DNA of 11,034 bases from CAYTMY01 sp964618075 (GTDB lineage: Bacteria; Bacillota; Clostridia; Eubacteriales; Anaerofustaceae): NCBI GenBank assembly GCA_964618075.1, contig CAZTZO010000036.1:1-11034 (forward strand), given 5' to 3'. Position numbers and translations under genes: made by a program. This document shows, piece after piece, positions 1-6,808 of the stretch (positions within the stretch are counted from its first letter, which is position 1; each line of letters starts with the position of its first letter). The notes beneath the pieces were generated by a model. The model searched no databases. It had not been told where the DNA came from and saw only the letters and a program-made list of their open reading frames with translations.

Positions 1-11
1 ACTTCATGAAA

Positions 12-47
12 GTACCCCCTATACTGGGTGTCCAGATTTCGGGGTAC
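12..47. repeat. Inverted repeat, possible tip of an insertion sequence
   Basis: Seen: GTACCCC at 12-18 and GGGGTAC at 41-47 form perfect 7-bp inverted arms around a 22-nt spacer. Read on the minus strand, the block begins TGTACCCCGAAATCTGGACA at position 48. A 5'-TG tip followed by a GGACACC-like stretch resembles, from memory, the ends of IS21-family elements; this is inference. No transposase can be seen because the window ends here. On the minus strand there is a frame open from position 53 to the window edge that reads MYPEIWTP..., so the start of an ordinary downstream gene is an alternative, although no ribosome binding site precedes it. The other genes usually found after fmt in Bacillota (for example rsmB) do not begin immediately. 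Confidence 0.3.
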
Positions 48-94
48 ATATCAAAAAAGACAGAAGCTCTTTTATTATTTAGACTTGTTAAAAA

Positions 95-1027
95 TTATTT
101 AAACTCTATATTCTCTTTATCCTGAATACCGTTATAAAAGGAATAAGCGTCGATCTCGTTTTTACCCTCGGGCTTTACTGTCTTTATCATCACGTTGTCG
201 TTGCCGCAGGCTATAATGATTCCCTTTTTCCCGGCTGAAACTATACTTCCCGGGCGCTGTGAAATGCTTGCCGCTATATACTGCGCATCAAAGAGCTTTA
301 TTTCTTTATTATTCAGTGTGGCAAAAGCCGCAGGGTATCTGTCAAGCGAACGTATCTTATTAAACACGCTTCTGCCCTCACAAGTAAAATCGACCTTTTT
401 ATCCGCCCTTGTTATCTTGTGGGCATAAGAGGAATTCTCTTCGTTTTGCGCTTCTCTGGGTATATAGCCGCGCTTTATGGAGTCCATAGCCTTGATGATG
501 CACTCTGCGCCCATTTTGCTTAGCTTCTGCGACAAGCTGGAGAAGGTGTCGTCCTCCGTAATGGGGCATTTCTCTCTAAGCATAACATCTCCCGTGTCTA
601 GCCCCGTATCCATAAACATTATACTGATTCCCGTATACTGCTCGTCGTTCATTATACAGCGTGTTATGGGAGATGCGCCTCTGTAGGAAGGAAGGATAGA
701 AGCGTGTATGTTGATTGCACCGTGCGGGCAAAGCTTTAAAATATTATCCTTAAGCAGCTGACCGTATGAACAGACAATTATAATATCTGCTCCGAGACTT
801 TTTAAATATTCACAGCTTTCCTCTGAGGATACCCTTTCAGGCTGATAAATGTTTAATCCATTATCCAGCGCACACTGCTTTACAGGAGAAAACACGACTT
901 TTTTGCCGCGTCTTGAGGAAGGCTTATCGGTTTGGGTGACCACGCAAAGTGCCTTATGAGATGACTTTAGCAGATGCTCAAGCGGTGAAACTGCAAACTG
1001 CCCCGTTCCCATATATATATATTTCAT
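95..1027 (-). CDS. fmt: Methionyl-tRNA formyltransferase
   Basis: Transfers a formyl group from 10-formyl-tetrahydrofolate to Met-tRNA(fMet) in the cytoplasm, producing the initiator tRNA. The 310-residue product matches the family length (E. coli 315). The N-terminal Rossmann-type formyltransferase domain covers about residues 1-200. It contains the NIHAS-LP-YRGASPI motif at 106-121 with the catalytic pair N106 and H108, and GLDTGD at 142-147 with catalytic D144; these match E. coli numbering exactly. The C-terminal tRNA-binding OB-like domain follows from about residue 205. The ATG directly abuts the def stop codon. Its ribosome binding site GGAGG (1033-1037) is embedded in the last codons of def, which implies translational coupling. 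It is the last recognisable gene of the rpoZ-priA-def-fmt operon. No convincing terminator follows it. Confidence 0.97.
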   Translation of the reverse strand: MKYIYMGTGQFAVSPLEHLLKSSHKALCVVTQTDKPSSRRGKKVVFSPVKQCALDNGLNIYQPERVSSEESCEYLKSLGADIIIVCSYGQLLKDNILKLCPHGAINIHASILPSYRGASPITRCIMNDEQYTGISIMFMDTGLDTGDVMLREKCPITEDDTFSSLSQKLSKMGAECIIKAMDSIKRGYIPREAQNEENSSYAHKITRADKKVDFTCEGRSVFNKIRSLDRYPAAFATLNNKEIKLFDAQYIAASISQRPGSIVSAGKKGIIIACGNDNVMIKTVKPEGKNEIDAYSFYNGIQDKENIEFK

Positions 1028-1654
1028 TTATTCCTCCGAGCTTTTAGATGTGCTTACTTCATTTACATCCGTTACATTTTTGGCAATATCCGTAAAAACT
1101 ATGCCGTTTAAGTGGTCTATCTCGTGGCAAAACGCCTTTTTAAGCATACCTGTCGCCTCGTATATCACCTCTTGAGAGTTTTCATCGAGAGCCTTGACAG
1201 TTACCTTGACGGGTCTTACTACGTCTCCTTTTTTGCCCGGAACCGAAAGGCAGCCCTCCACATCCGTTTCCTCGCCCTGTGATGATATTATTTCGGGATT
1301 TATAAGCTTGATGAGCGTTTTGCTCGCCTTTAAGCGCTCCTCGCTCGTCATTTTTTCAAGCTCCTCTTCTCTTTGAACCTGCTTAAATTCTTCGCACGTT
1401 TCCTTATCAAGGCAGCCTTCGCACGTTTCCTTTTGGCAGTCCTTGTTTTCTATATCTTCTTCTCCTATATCTATAACGACAAGCCTTCTTAATACTCCCA
1501 CCTGTACGCCGGCAAGTCCGACTCCGTTCTTCTCGTACATTGTCTGAGCCATATCGTCCAATAGCTGCTTTATCCTGTCGTTGATATCATTGACCTCGCG
1601 TGATGTCTTTGTAAGTATTTCGTCGCCCTTATACCTTAGTTGTCGAATTGCCAT
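1028..1654 (-). CDS. def: Peptide deformylase with a cysteine-bearing insertion
   Basis: Metalloenzyme that removes the N-formyl group from nascent proteins at the ribosome, opposing the action of Fmt. All three family motifs are present: GVGLAGVQVG at 44-53 (Q51; GLAAxQxG is usual), EGCLSVP at 133-139 (metal ligand C135) and HEIDH at 177-181 (ligands H177 and H181, catalytic E178). The product is 208 residues, longer than the roughly 150-170 usual for this class. The extra length comes from an insertion of about 50 residues (65-115) between motifs I and II, plus a short polar tail. The insertion is charged and contains C73, C78, C81 and C87, spaced C-x4-C-x2-C-x5-C, which could bind a metal; that is inference. 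ATG is preceded by AAGGA with a spacing of about 7 nt. The gap to priA is 23 nt. Confidence 0.96.
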   Translation of the reverse strand: MAIRQLRYKGDEILTKTSREVNDINDRIKQLLDDMAQTMYEKNGVGLAGVQVGVLRRLVVIDIGEEDIENKDCQKETCEGCLDKETCEEFKQVQREEELEKMTSEERLKASKTLIKLINPEIISSQGEETDVEGCLSVPGKKGDVVRPVKVTVKALDENSQEVIYEATGMLKKAFCHEIDHLNGIVFTDIAKNVTDVNEVSTSKSSEE

Positions 1655-1677
1655 ATCGTTTTCCTTCTTAATGTTAT

Positions 1678-4161
1678 TTAAAGTAATGTTATCGGATTTA
1701 CTTCCGTGTAAACGTATGATTTTAAGTTCTTTTGTATCTTAACGTAGTCCTCGCGCAAATCTGCTTGAAAGCCGCTTTTTTCCTCAAAGCGTATTATTAC
1801 ATGAAAAATGTATTTGTTTTTGAGCTTCTGTATAAATGCGGGAGCGACCTCGTAGAGCTTAATATTACCATAATCCTTTTTATTTATCAATTCCTGCACA
1901 CGCTCATAAATGGTCTGCGTATCTTTTTTTGCCTGCTTTTCATCTTCGAAAGCGCAAAATATACCTATGAGCTTTGTAAAGGGCGGATAGTCCATCTTTT
2001 GGCGAAACTCGATATCGTAAGCAAAAAAGCCCTCGTAATCATGGTTGGCGCAGTATATTAAGGTTGGGTTGTCGGGCTTGTATGTCTGAAGTATCACATG
2101 AGCGCCTTCAGTACGTCTGCCTGCTCGACCGGAAGCCTGAGAAACAAGCTGGAAGGTACGAAGTGAAGCGTTAATATCGGGGAAATTCAGCGAAGCGTCC
2201 GCCAGAAGCACCCCGACTAAACTTACATTGTCAAAGTCCAGACCCTTTACTATCATCTGCGTACCAATGAGTATATCTGTCTTTCCCGAATAAAAGTCGT
2301 CTAAGACCTTTTGGTACATATTTTTATTTGCGGCTACGTCCGAATCCAGACGCGCTGTAATAGCCTCGGGAAACATCTTCTCAACGATACGCTGTATTTT
2401 TTCCGTGCCTGAGCCCATAAATTTTATCTTGTCGCTTTTGCACTCGGGACAGATATGCGGTATCTCTTTTTGATATCCGCAGTAGTGACAGACCAATGAA
2501 GAGGACGACATATGGCTCGTAAGAGATACCTCGCAGTTCGGGCACATCTCAATATGTCCGCAGTTCCTGCAAAAAACGTATGTATTGTAGCCTCTCCTGT
2601 TTAAAAACAGAAGCGTCTGCTTGGCGGAAAGTAAATTTTGTCTTATCCTTTCTGCCAAAGCGGCGCTTATCGGAGAACGGTTACCCTCCTTAAGCTCTTT
2701 ACGCATATCCGTTATGGAAACGCTCGGAAGAGGTATATTGTTTACCCTGTGCTTTAATGTAAGCATCTTATATATACCGAGCGAAGCCTTTAAATAAGTA
2801 TCCGCCGACGGAGTTGCACTTGATAAAACAAGCGTGGCGTTTGTTCTTTCGCTTATAAAGTTTGCCACCTCGATTGTATCGTATCGGGGTGAAGAAGAGG
2901 ACTTGTAGCTCGTTTCGTGTTCCTCGTCCACCACGATAATACCCAAATTGGAAAAGGGCATAAACAGAGCGCTCCTCGCTCCCAATACTATCTTTGCTTC
3001 GCCGCTTCGTATCTTTACAAAGGCTGCATTTCTCTCTGATACAGTCAGCTTCGAATGTACTACAGCGACAGCGCTGCCAAAGCGCTCCTTTACAAGACGC
3101 ATCATCTGAGGAGTAAGCGAAATTTCGGGAACAAGCAGCAGACATTGTTCGTTTCTGTCAAGGCACATTTCAAACATTTCAAAAAACACTCTCGTCTTGC
3201 CGCTGCCGGTCACTCCGTAAAGAAGTATTTTTTCGCCCTTCTTCATCTTTTTATATTCGTTTAAAGCCTCCTGCTGTTCGCTCGTTAATGGTTTAAGAGG
3301 CTTTTTTATTTCGTTATTCTCTACTTGATGTGATGATATTTTCTTTTCGTATGTTAATAAAAGCCCCTGCTCGACAAGTGAGTTTATCACTTGATAGGAA
3401 GCCTTGGTTTCATCTTTTAAGCGCTTCATGGAAATTTCACATTCCATATTAAACATATACTCGATAACCTCGCGCTTCTTTTTCGCGCGGTTTCCTATTA
3501 TCATCAAATAATCCTCTATGGGATTATCCTCCATGGGAAGTCTTACATATGTTTCGGTGCGCTGCATATTGTCAAGGGTGAAATCCTCACACGAGATCAC
3601 AGCGCCGTTTTTTATAAGCAGCGCCAATGCCGAAATGATCTTTTCACCCGATAAATGAGTTTGATTTTTTATGTAGCCCTCGCCGCTTGCCGGTTTTTTT
3701 ACAAGGGCGTCATATACGCTTATTACGTCCTTTATATCAGCAATACTCTTTTTTGTTATATTTTCCTTGGTATTGGCTATAATATCATCCCGGGATATAT
3801 CTGCGGGAGAATATGTGACTGTTCTTTTGATTTTGTCCGATGAAGGTAATATGACCTTGAGAGCCTCTGCGTACGTGCAAAAATAATTGTCACGCAAAAA
3901 AACCGCCGTGTCTGCCAAATATGAGGTGACGGCGGGAGAAGTATCCAATAGGCGTACGATAGGTTTTATCTTTGCAGGGTCGTAATCGGTATATTCGGAA
4001 AGGGAAACCACAAACGCTCTTTTTAAGGCTTTGGAATTTCCGAAATAAACGGCTACTCTCATCATGGGCTTTACTATTTTTGAAAGCTCCTCGTTGAGTG
4101 AATATTCGTATATTTTGTCCGCGGCTACCGATACTGTATCAATGTATACTTTTGCGTACAT
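1678..4161 (-). CDS. priA: Primosomal replication-restart helicase PriA
   Basis: A 3'-to-5' superfamily 2 helicase that recognises stalled or broken forks and reloads the replicative helicase. The 827-residue product shows, in order: an N-terminal 3'-DNA-binding domain opening MYAKVYIDTV; a winged-helix region around 215-275; Walker A GVTGSGKT at 316-323; the DEEH box at 412-415; a zinc module with eight cysteines (C531, C534, C540, C543, C558, C561, C571, C574); GTQMIVKGLDF near 633-643; and motif VI SQASGRAGR near 674-682. All key residues are present, so it should be active. The ATG is the first possible start after an in-frame stop a few codons upstream, and it fits the family N-terminus, but no Shine-Dalgarno sequence is visible before it. 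It lies 23 nt after the rpoZ stop. The coaBC gene often found between rpoZ and priA in Bacillota is absent here. Confidence 0.97.
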   Translation of the reverse strand: MYAKVYIDTVSVAADKIYEYSLNEELSKIVKPMMRVAVYFGNSKALKRAFVVSLSEYTDYDPAKIKPIVRLLDTSPAVTSYLADTAVFLRDNYFCTYAEALKVILPSSDKIKRTVTYSPADISRDDIIANTKENITKKSIADIKDVISVYDALVKKPASGEGYIKNQTHLSGEKIISALALLIKNGAVISCEDFTLDNMQRTETYVRLPMEDNPIEDYLMIIGNRAKKKREVIEYMFNMECEISMKRLKDETKASYQVINSLVEQGLLLTYEKKISSHQVENNEIKKPLKPLTSEQQEALNEYKKMKKGEKILLYGVTGSGKTRVFFEMFEMCLDRNEQCLLLVPEISLTPQMMRLVKERFGSAVAVVHSKLTVSERNAAFVKIRSGEAKIVLGARSALFMPFSNLGIIVVDEEHETSYKSSSSPRYDTIEVANFISERTNATLVLSSATPSADTYLKASLGIYKMLTLKHRVNNIPLPSVSITDMRKELKEGNRSPISAALAERIRQNLLSAKQTLLFLNRRGYNTYVFCRNCGHIEMCPNCEVSLTSHMSSSSLVCHYCGYQKEIPHICPECKSDKIKFMGSGTEKIQRIVEKMFPEAITARLDSDVAANKNMYQKVLDDFYSGKTDILIGTQMIVKGLDFDNVSLVGVLLADASLNFPDINASLRTFQLVSQASGRAGRRTEGAHVILQTYKPDNPTLIYCANHDYEGFFAYDIEFRQKMDYPPFTKLIGIFCAFEDEKQAKKDTQTIYERVQELINKKDYGNIKLYEVAPAFIQKLKNKYIFHVIIRFEEKSGFQADLREDYVKIQKNLKSYVYTEVNPITLL

Positions 4162-4184
4162 GGCGTTTTTTTAAATAAATGTAC

Positions 4185-4421
4185 CTATTGCTTTGACGAA
4201 AAGTCCGATATCCAGACCTTGTCTTGATATACCTCGTCTATGGCTGTTGTGACCTTGTTGATGTGAAACTCATCGACAAGAGGCGCTTCTCCGTCGAAAA
4301 GCTCTCTCGAACGCTTTGCCACGAGTATCGAAAGTATATATTTGTTATCGACCTTCTCAAGCAGCTGGTCTATGGACGGTGAAATAAGAGTGTTCTCTTT
4401 CTTGCGTCTTAAGGTTTTCAT
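4185..4421 (-). CDS. rpoZ: DNA-directed RNA polymerase omega subunit
   Basis: Small subunit that wraps the C-terminal tail of beta-prime and aids assembly of RNA polymerase. The 78-residue product carries the family core: PSIDQLLEKVDNKYIL at about 15-30, then VAKRSREL near 34-41, and a C-terminal segment NKVTTAIDEV near 55-64 equivalent to the usual INKALEEI-type helix. A short basic extension, MKTLRRKKENTLI, precedes the core. The frame stays open upstream to 4763, but the ATG at 4421 is chosen because it has AAGGGAG (4432-4438) before it with a 10-nt spacing and because the promoter at 4450-4478 would place transcription start near 4443, excluding a longer protein. It is the first gene of the operon. 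In many relatives gmk lies directly upstream; here the gene has its own promoter and a divergent neighbour. Confidence 0.92.
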   Translation of the reverse strand: MKTLRRKKENTLISPSIDQLLEKVDNKYILSILVAKRSRELFDGEAPLVDEFHINKVTTAIDEVYQDKVWISDFSSKQ

Positions 4422-4449
4422 AAAATCAAAACTCCCTTCGGTATTAACG

Positions 4450-4478
4450 ATTTTACAACCGAAAGACGACAATGTCAA
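4450..4478 (-). promoter_or_regulatory. Sigma-A-type promoter of the rpoZ-priA-def-fmt operon
   Basis: On the minus strand a perfect -35 box TTGACA (4478-4473) is followed by a 17-nt spacer and the -10 box TAAAAT (4455-4450). Transcription would start near 4443, giving a leader of about 20 nt that contains AAGGGAG before the rpoZ ATG. Confidence 0.82.
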
Positions 4479-4498
4479 GCACTCAAACCGACCCATAA

Positions 4499-4512
4499 TG
4501 CTCTTAAGAGCA
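4499..4512. repeat. Perfect 14-bp palindrome between divergent promoters
   Basis: TGCTCTTAAGAGCA is fully self-complementary. It lies about 21 bp upstream of the minus-strand -35 box and about 30 bp upstream of the plus-strand -35 box, so it is outside both core promoters. A binding site for a dimeric regulator acting on both promoters is a reasonable inference. No matching second copy was seen in the window. Confidence 0.45.
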
Positions 4513-4542
4513 AAATATCTTGAATGGCGGTAAAAAAAAGAC

Positions 4543-4570
4543 TTTACAAACCGTAAAAAAAGTGTATAAT
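4543..4570 (+). promoter_or_regulatory. Promoter of the zinc-ribbon gene
   Basis: A -35 box TTTACA (4543-4548), a 16-nt spacer and a perfect -10 box TATAAT (4565-4570). An A-tract just upstream (4531-4539) resembles an UP element. TTTAC (4543-4547) and GTAAA (4553-4557) form a small inverted repeat overlapping the -35 box. Transcription would start near 4577, leaving a very short leader with AGGAG at 4581-4585. Confidence 0.75.
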
Positions 4571-4593
4571 GGTTTCGAATAGGAGTGATATTT

Positions 4594-4773
4594 ATGACAA
4601 AATGTCCGAATTGCGGATATAAATTCGTGGGTAAAATCGGAAGAAGGAAGTACTTCTGCAGTAATTGTTTCTCCGAAATTTTCATATCCAACAACAAATG
4701 CAAAGTCATGAGTCTGAACGAAAAGGGGATCCCGACGGTAATAAACGTCACATCTTCTTCCAAAGACGCCTAA
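4594..4773 (+). CDS. Small zinc-ribbon protein, function unknown
   Basis: A 59-residue protein whose first half is a zinc ribbon: C4-x2-C7 in the context KCPNCGYKF and C22-x2-C25 in YFCSNCF, spaced by 14 residues. An additional C36 lies in NNKCKV. The second half is a short beta-prone tail (CKVMSLNEKGIPTVINV) ending in SSSKDA. There is no membrane segment or signal peptide, so it should be cytoplasmic. The ATG at 4594 is chosen over an in-frame GTG at 4585 because AGGAG (4581-4585) is spaced 8 nt before it. It has a good promoter of its own, reads away from rpoZ, and ends before a strong terminator, so it is a single-gene unit. I do not recognise the family. The ribbon could bind nucleic acid or a protein partner; zinc binding is inferred from the cysteine pattern only. 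Confidence 0.8.
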   Translation: MTKCPNCGYKFVGKIGRRKYFCSNCFSEIFISNNKCKVMSLNEKGIPTVINVTSSSKDA

Positions 4774-4805
4774 CGATATAATTATTCGCCGACACTAAAA
4801 GTTAA

Positions 4806-4852
4806 AATAAAATTCCCGCGGTTTATTTATGCTGTGGGAATTTTATTGTTTT
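4806..4852. terminator. Bidirectional intrinsic terminator
   Basis: A stem of 16 pairs: 12 perfect pairs (4806-4817 with 4836-4847) continued by four pairs including two G-U wobbles (4818-4821 with 4832-4835), closing a 10-nt loop. TTTT follows on the plus strand (4849-4852). The mirror image on the minus strand also runs into a T-rich stretch. It lies between two convergent genes and should end both the zinc-ribbon transcript and the transcript ending at 4860. Confidence 0.88.
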
Positions 4853-4859
4853 AAAAAGC

Positions 4860-6254
4860 TCAGCTTATATAATACAAATACAACAGCTTTTTTAAATTAT
4901 CCGTATTCGTTTTTTCGTAAACCGACGCCAGAAGAGCGTATACTTTTCTTTCCGATAAATACATTTCGAAAGCTATTCTTTTTATACTTTTCTCACCGCA
5001 TATCAATTCGCCCGCAACTCTTTTTTCGTTTAAGTCAAGGCTGTATTTATTGGCAAAATCAGAGATGCATATCTGCTTAAACTCGTTATAAGCGTCGTCC
5101 GTTCTGTCAATCACGTCATGCTTTATTTTTGAGCTTAAATACATACCTACCGAGCAAATCACAACCAAAATGAGATCCATTACCATTATCCATACGCTCG
5201 GAATAACATCATTTAGAAACATAAGCGGTACAGCAAACAGAGCTATGCAGATATTTTTCCCATACGCTCCCACGCTTGCCCATAGAGAGGAATAATCCGT
5301 ATATTGAGCTGTCTGTATAGGAGAAGCGCCAATATAGACCATGCACAGACCTGCCGCAGCGTACTGAATAGATAATCCGAGGTACATGGTGATTGTGTTT
5401 ATGCCGGAATACAAAAATCCAAGAGCGCAAAGCGTCATAGATACCATGCAGCTCACGGCAAGAGCAGGCTTGTTTTTGTCGCCTATCATTCCGCCTATAA
5501 GCATAAACAGCGCATACAATAGCTTCGGCCAATCGTTTGGCGTTATGGCAAACTTCGTTATATCGGTTATCATTGCATTTTGCCCGATGCTTAAAAGAAG
5601 AGATATGCTTGCCACTATGATTATCAGATAAGTACACTTTTTATCAAGCAGCACCGCCGAATAACGCATTTTACGCGGTACGCTGTAATTTAAGGGAAAC
5701 GAATACACAAAACAAGCGTATAGGATACAGGCGGGGAAAAGTATAAATAACACAGTGGAAGCCTGCGTGCAAAGGTAGCGTATAACGTACAAGCCCATCA
5801 CGGCGATAAAAAGACTTATTCCCATGATACGGAAAAGATACTTGCTTCCCGCAAGTGCCAGACACATATAATAAAAGGTCAGTGCACCGATATAACCTAT
5901 GCACATCATGGACAATGACAAACTGATTAAAAATATGGCGGCGCTTTGCGTTTTCAACAAAATCATAAATATCAAAATATAGGCTGTAAGTATAACTATA
6001 TGGATCCTGTTTTCCTTAAAGCCCGCAGTCAGCTTTTTAGTTATGGGAAATATAAGATACCCTGCCCCGCAGGCTAACAGGGACAAGGCGTAGACATATA
6101 CGCATACGGAGTCGCGATAAAAGACGCCTGCACGCATATTTATACCCATTTCACTGAGAAGCATTATAAACATAAACAGTCCGAACATCATTATGAACTG
6201 CGCATACCTCAGAGCAGTGGCCATTCTTTCTCTGTTTTTTTCCTTTGTCAGCAT
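4860..6254 (-). CDS. Polytopic membrane protein with C-terminal LuxR-type helix-turn-helix
   Basis: A 464-residue protein in two parts. Residues about 15-375 hold roughly twelve hydrophobic segments (for example 18-34, 48-70, 86-100, 143-160, 208-224, 264-283, 330-348, 353-374), a count like that of major facilitator transporters. No transporter motif was recognised. After a cytoplasmic linker, residues about 405-464 fit a LuxR/GerE helix-turn-helix: LDLNEKRVAGEL...SIKRIAFEMYLSERKVYALLASVYEKTNTDNLKKL, equivalent to the family pattern of an IA-x-LxxS-xxTV recognition unit followed by IYxK. Position 438 is V, as usual after the S-x-x-T/K turn. This suggests a membrane sensor that binds DNA directly, as described for some LuxR proteins with multi-spanning N-termini. 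The start has AAGGA with a long 11-nt spacing; the ATG at codon 11 is a possible alternative. It lies 38 nt after the thioesterase gene and is probably cotranscribed. Ligand and target genes are unknown. Confidence 0.82.
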   Translation of the reverse strand: MLTKEKNRERMATALRYAQFIMMFGLFMFIMLLSEMGINMRAGVFYRDSVCVYVYALSLLACGAGYLIFPITKKLTAGFKENRIHIVILTAYILIFMILLKTQSAAIFLISLSLSMMCIGYIGALTFYYMCLALAGSKYLFRIMGISLFIAVMGLYVIRYLCTQASTVLFILFPACILYACFVYSFPLNYSVPRKMRYSAVLLDKKCTYLIIIVASISLLLSIGQNAMITDITKFAITPNDWPKLLYALFMLIGGMIGDKNKPALAVSCMVSMTLCALGFLYSGINTITMYLGLSIQYAAAGLCMVYIGASPIQTAQYTDYSSLWASVGAYGKNICIALFAVPLMFLNDVIPSVWIMVMDLILVVICSVGMYLSSKIKHDVIDRTDDAYNEFKQICISDFANKYSLDLNEKRVAGELICGEKSIKRIAFEMYLSERKVYALLASVYEKTNTDNLKKLLYLYYIS

Positions 6255-6292
6255 ACCCGATAATTTCCTTTTTTAAATATATTTATACTGTA

Positions 6293-6706
6293 TTATTTCG
6301 CCTTAAAGCCCGTAACTCTTACACAGGCAACAAGCTTATCATCTTCATTTGTGATATCTATGTTATATACGCAGACGTTTTTTCCGTCCTTTATTAAAGA
6401 AGCCCTCGAGACCAGTTTTTTACAAGCTGCAGCTCTTAAAAAGCTTATATCCGCATTTAATGTGCTTACGCGCTCTTCGCTTTGTACATTTGCCGCTAGC
6501 GTAAAGGTGAAGTCTGCAAGAGTAAATATCGCCCCTCCCATTACAACGCCCAGCGCATTTAAATGCTTTTCTGTCACAAACAAAATACACTCTGCACTGC
6601 CCTTTGCCGCACTTATGATTTTTATGCCGGTGGTGTTTACGGCAAAGCGGTCGTTTTCATAAAATAATATATTCTTTTCTTCTATGGTTTTTTTGTTATC
6701 AGGCAT
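6293..6706 (-). CDS. PaaI-family hotdog-fold thioesterase
   Basis: A 137-residue protein, the usual size for a single hotdog domain that hydrolyses acyl-CoA thioesters, typically as a tetramer in the cytoplasm. The signature around the central helix is HLNALGVVMGGAIFTLADFTFTLAAN in pattern (residues 48-73): N50, GG at 57-58 and the LAD aspartate D65, which corresponds to the catalytic acid of PaaI. The histidine normally found before GG (HGG) is M56 here. C-terminal strands VCVYNIDITNEDDKLVACVR and VTGF complete the fold. ATG is preceded by AAGGA with a 6-nt spacing. It is the first gene of a two-gene unit with the membrane LuxR-type protein. The substrate cannot be told; a phenylacetate or other aromatic/acyl-CoA role is not supported by neighbours. 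Confidence 0.87.
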   Translation of the reverse strand: MPDNKKTIEEKNILFYENDRFAVNTTGIKIISAAKGSAECILFVTEKHLNALGVVMGGAIFTLADFTFTLAANVQSEERVSTLNADISFLRAAACKKLVSRASLIKDGKNVCVYNIDITNEDDKLVACVRVTGFKAK

Positions 6707-6714
6707 TGTATTTC

Positions 6715-6726
6715 CTTAATATTAAG
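6715..6726. repeat. 12-bp palindrome over the thioesterase ribosome binding site
   Basis: CTTAATATTAAG is perfectly self-complementary and partly overlaps the AAGGA of the downstream minus-strand gene (6713-6717). It could be a protein site or a weak mRNA hairpin masking the ribosome binding site, but it is A+T-rich and may be chance. Confidence 0.3.
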
Positions 6727-6808
6727 AAGAGTGATTCTTTCGTTTCATTTTTATATATAACAGTATAATATCATTTTCGAAGGAAAGATATCCCTTTTTG
6801 TCAAAAAA

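Noticed and set aside
54..80. Weak A/T hairpin AAAAGA...TCTTTT after fmt as a terminator
   Set aside because: Only six pairs, nearly all A-T, with a 7-nt loop. It is too unstable to call.
2768..3145. 125-codon minus-strand frame within priA
   Set aside because: Out-of-frame shadow of priA, with a cysteine/arginine-rich composition and no ribosome binding site.
4422..4763. Open upstream continuation of the rpoZ frame, giving a 192-residue protein
   Set aside because: It runs through the operon promoter and antisense through the zinc-ribbon gene, and the added residues do not resemble omega. The ATG at 4421 has a ribosome binding site.
6799..6804. Minus-strand TTGACA as -35 of the thioesterase promoter
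   Set aside because: At 16-18 nt spacing the sequence is TTCGAA-like, not a -10 box. The nearest TATTAT is 28 nt away.
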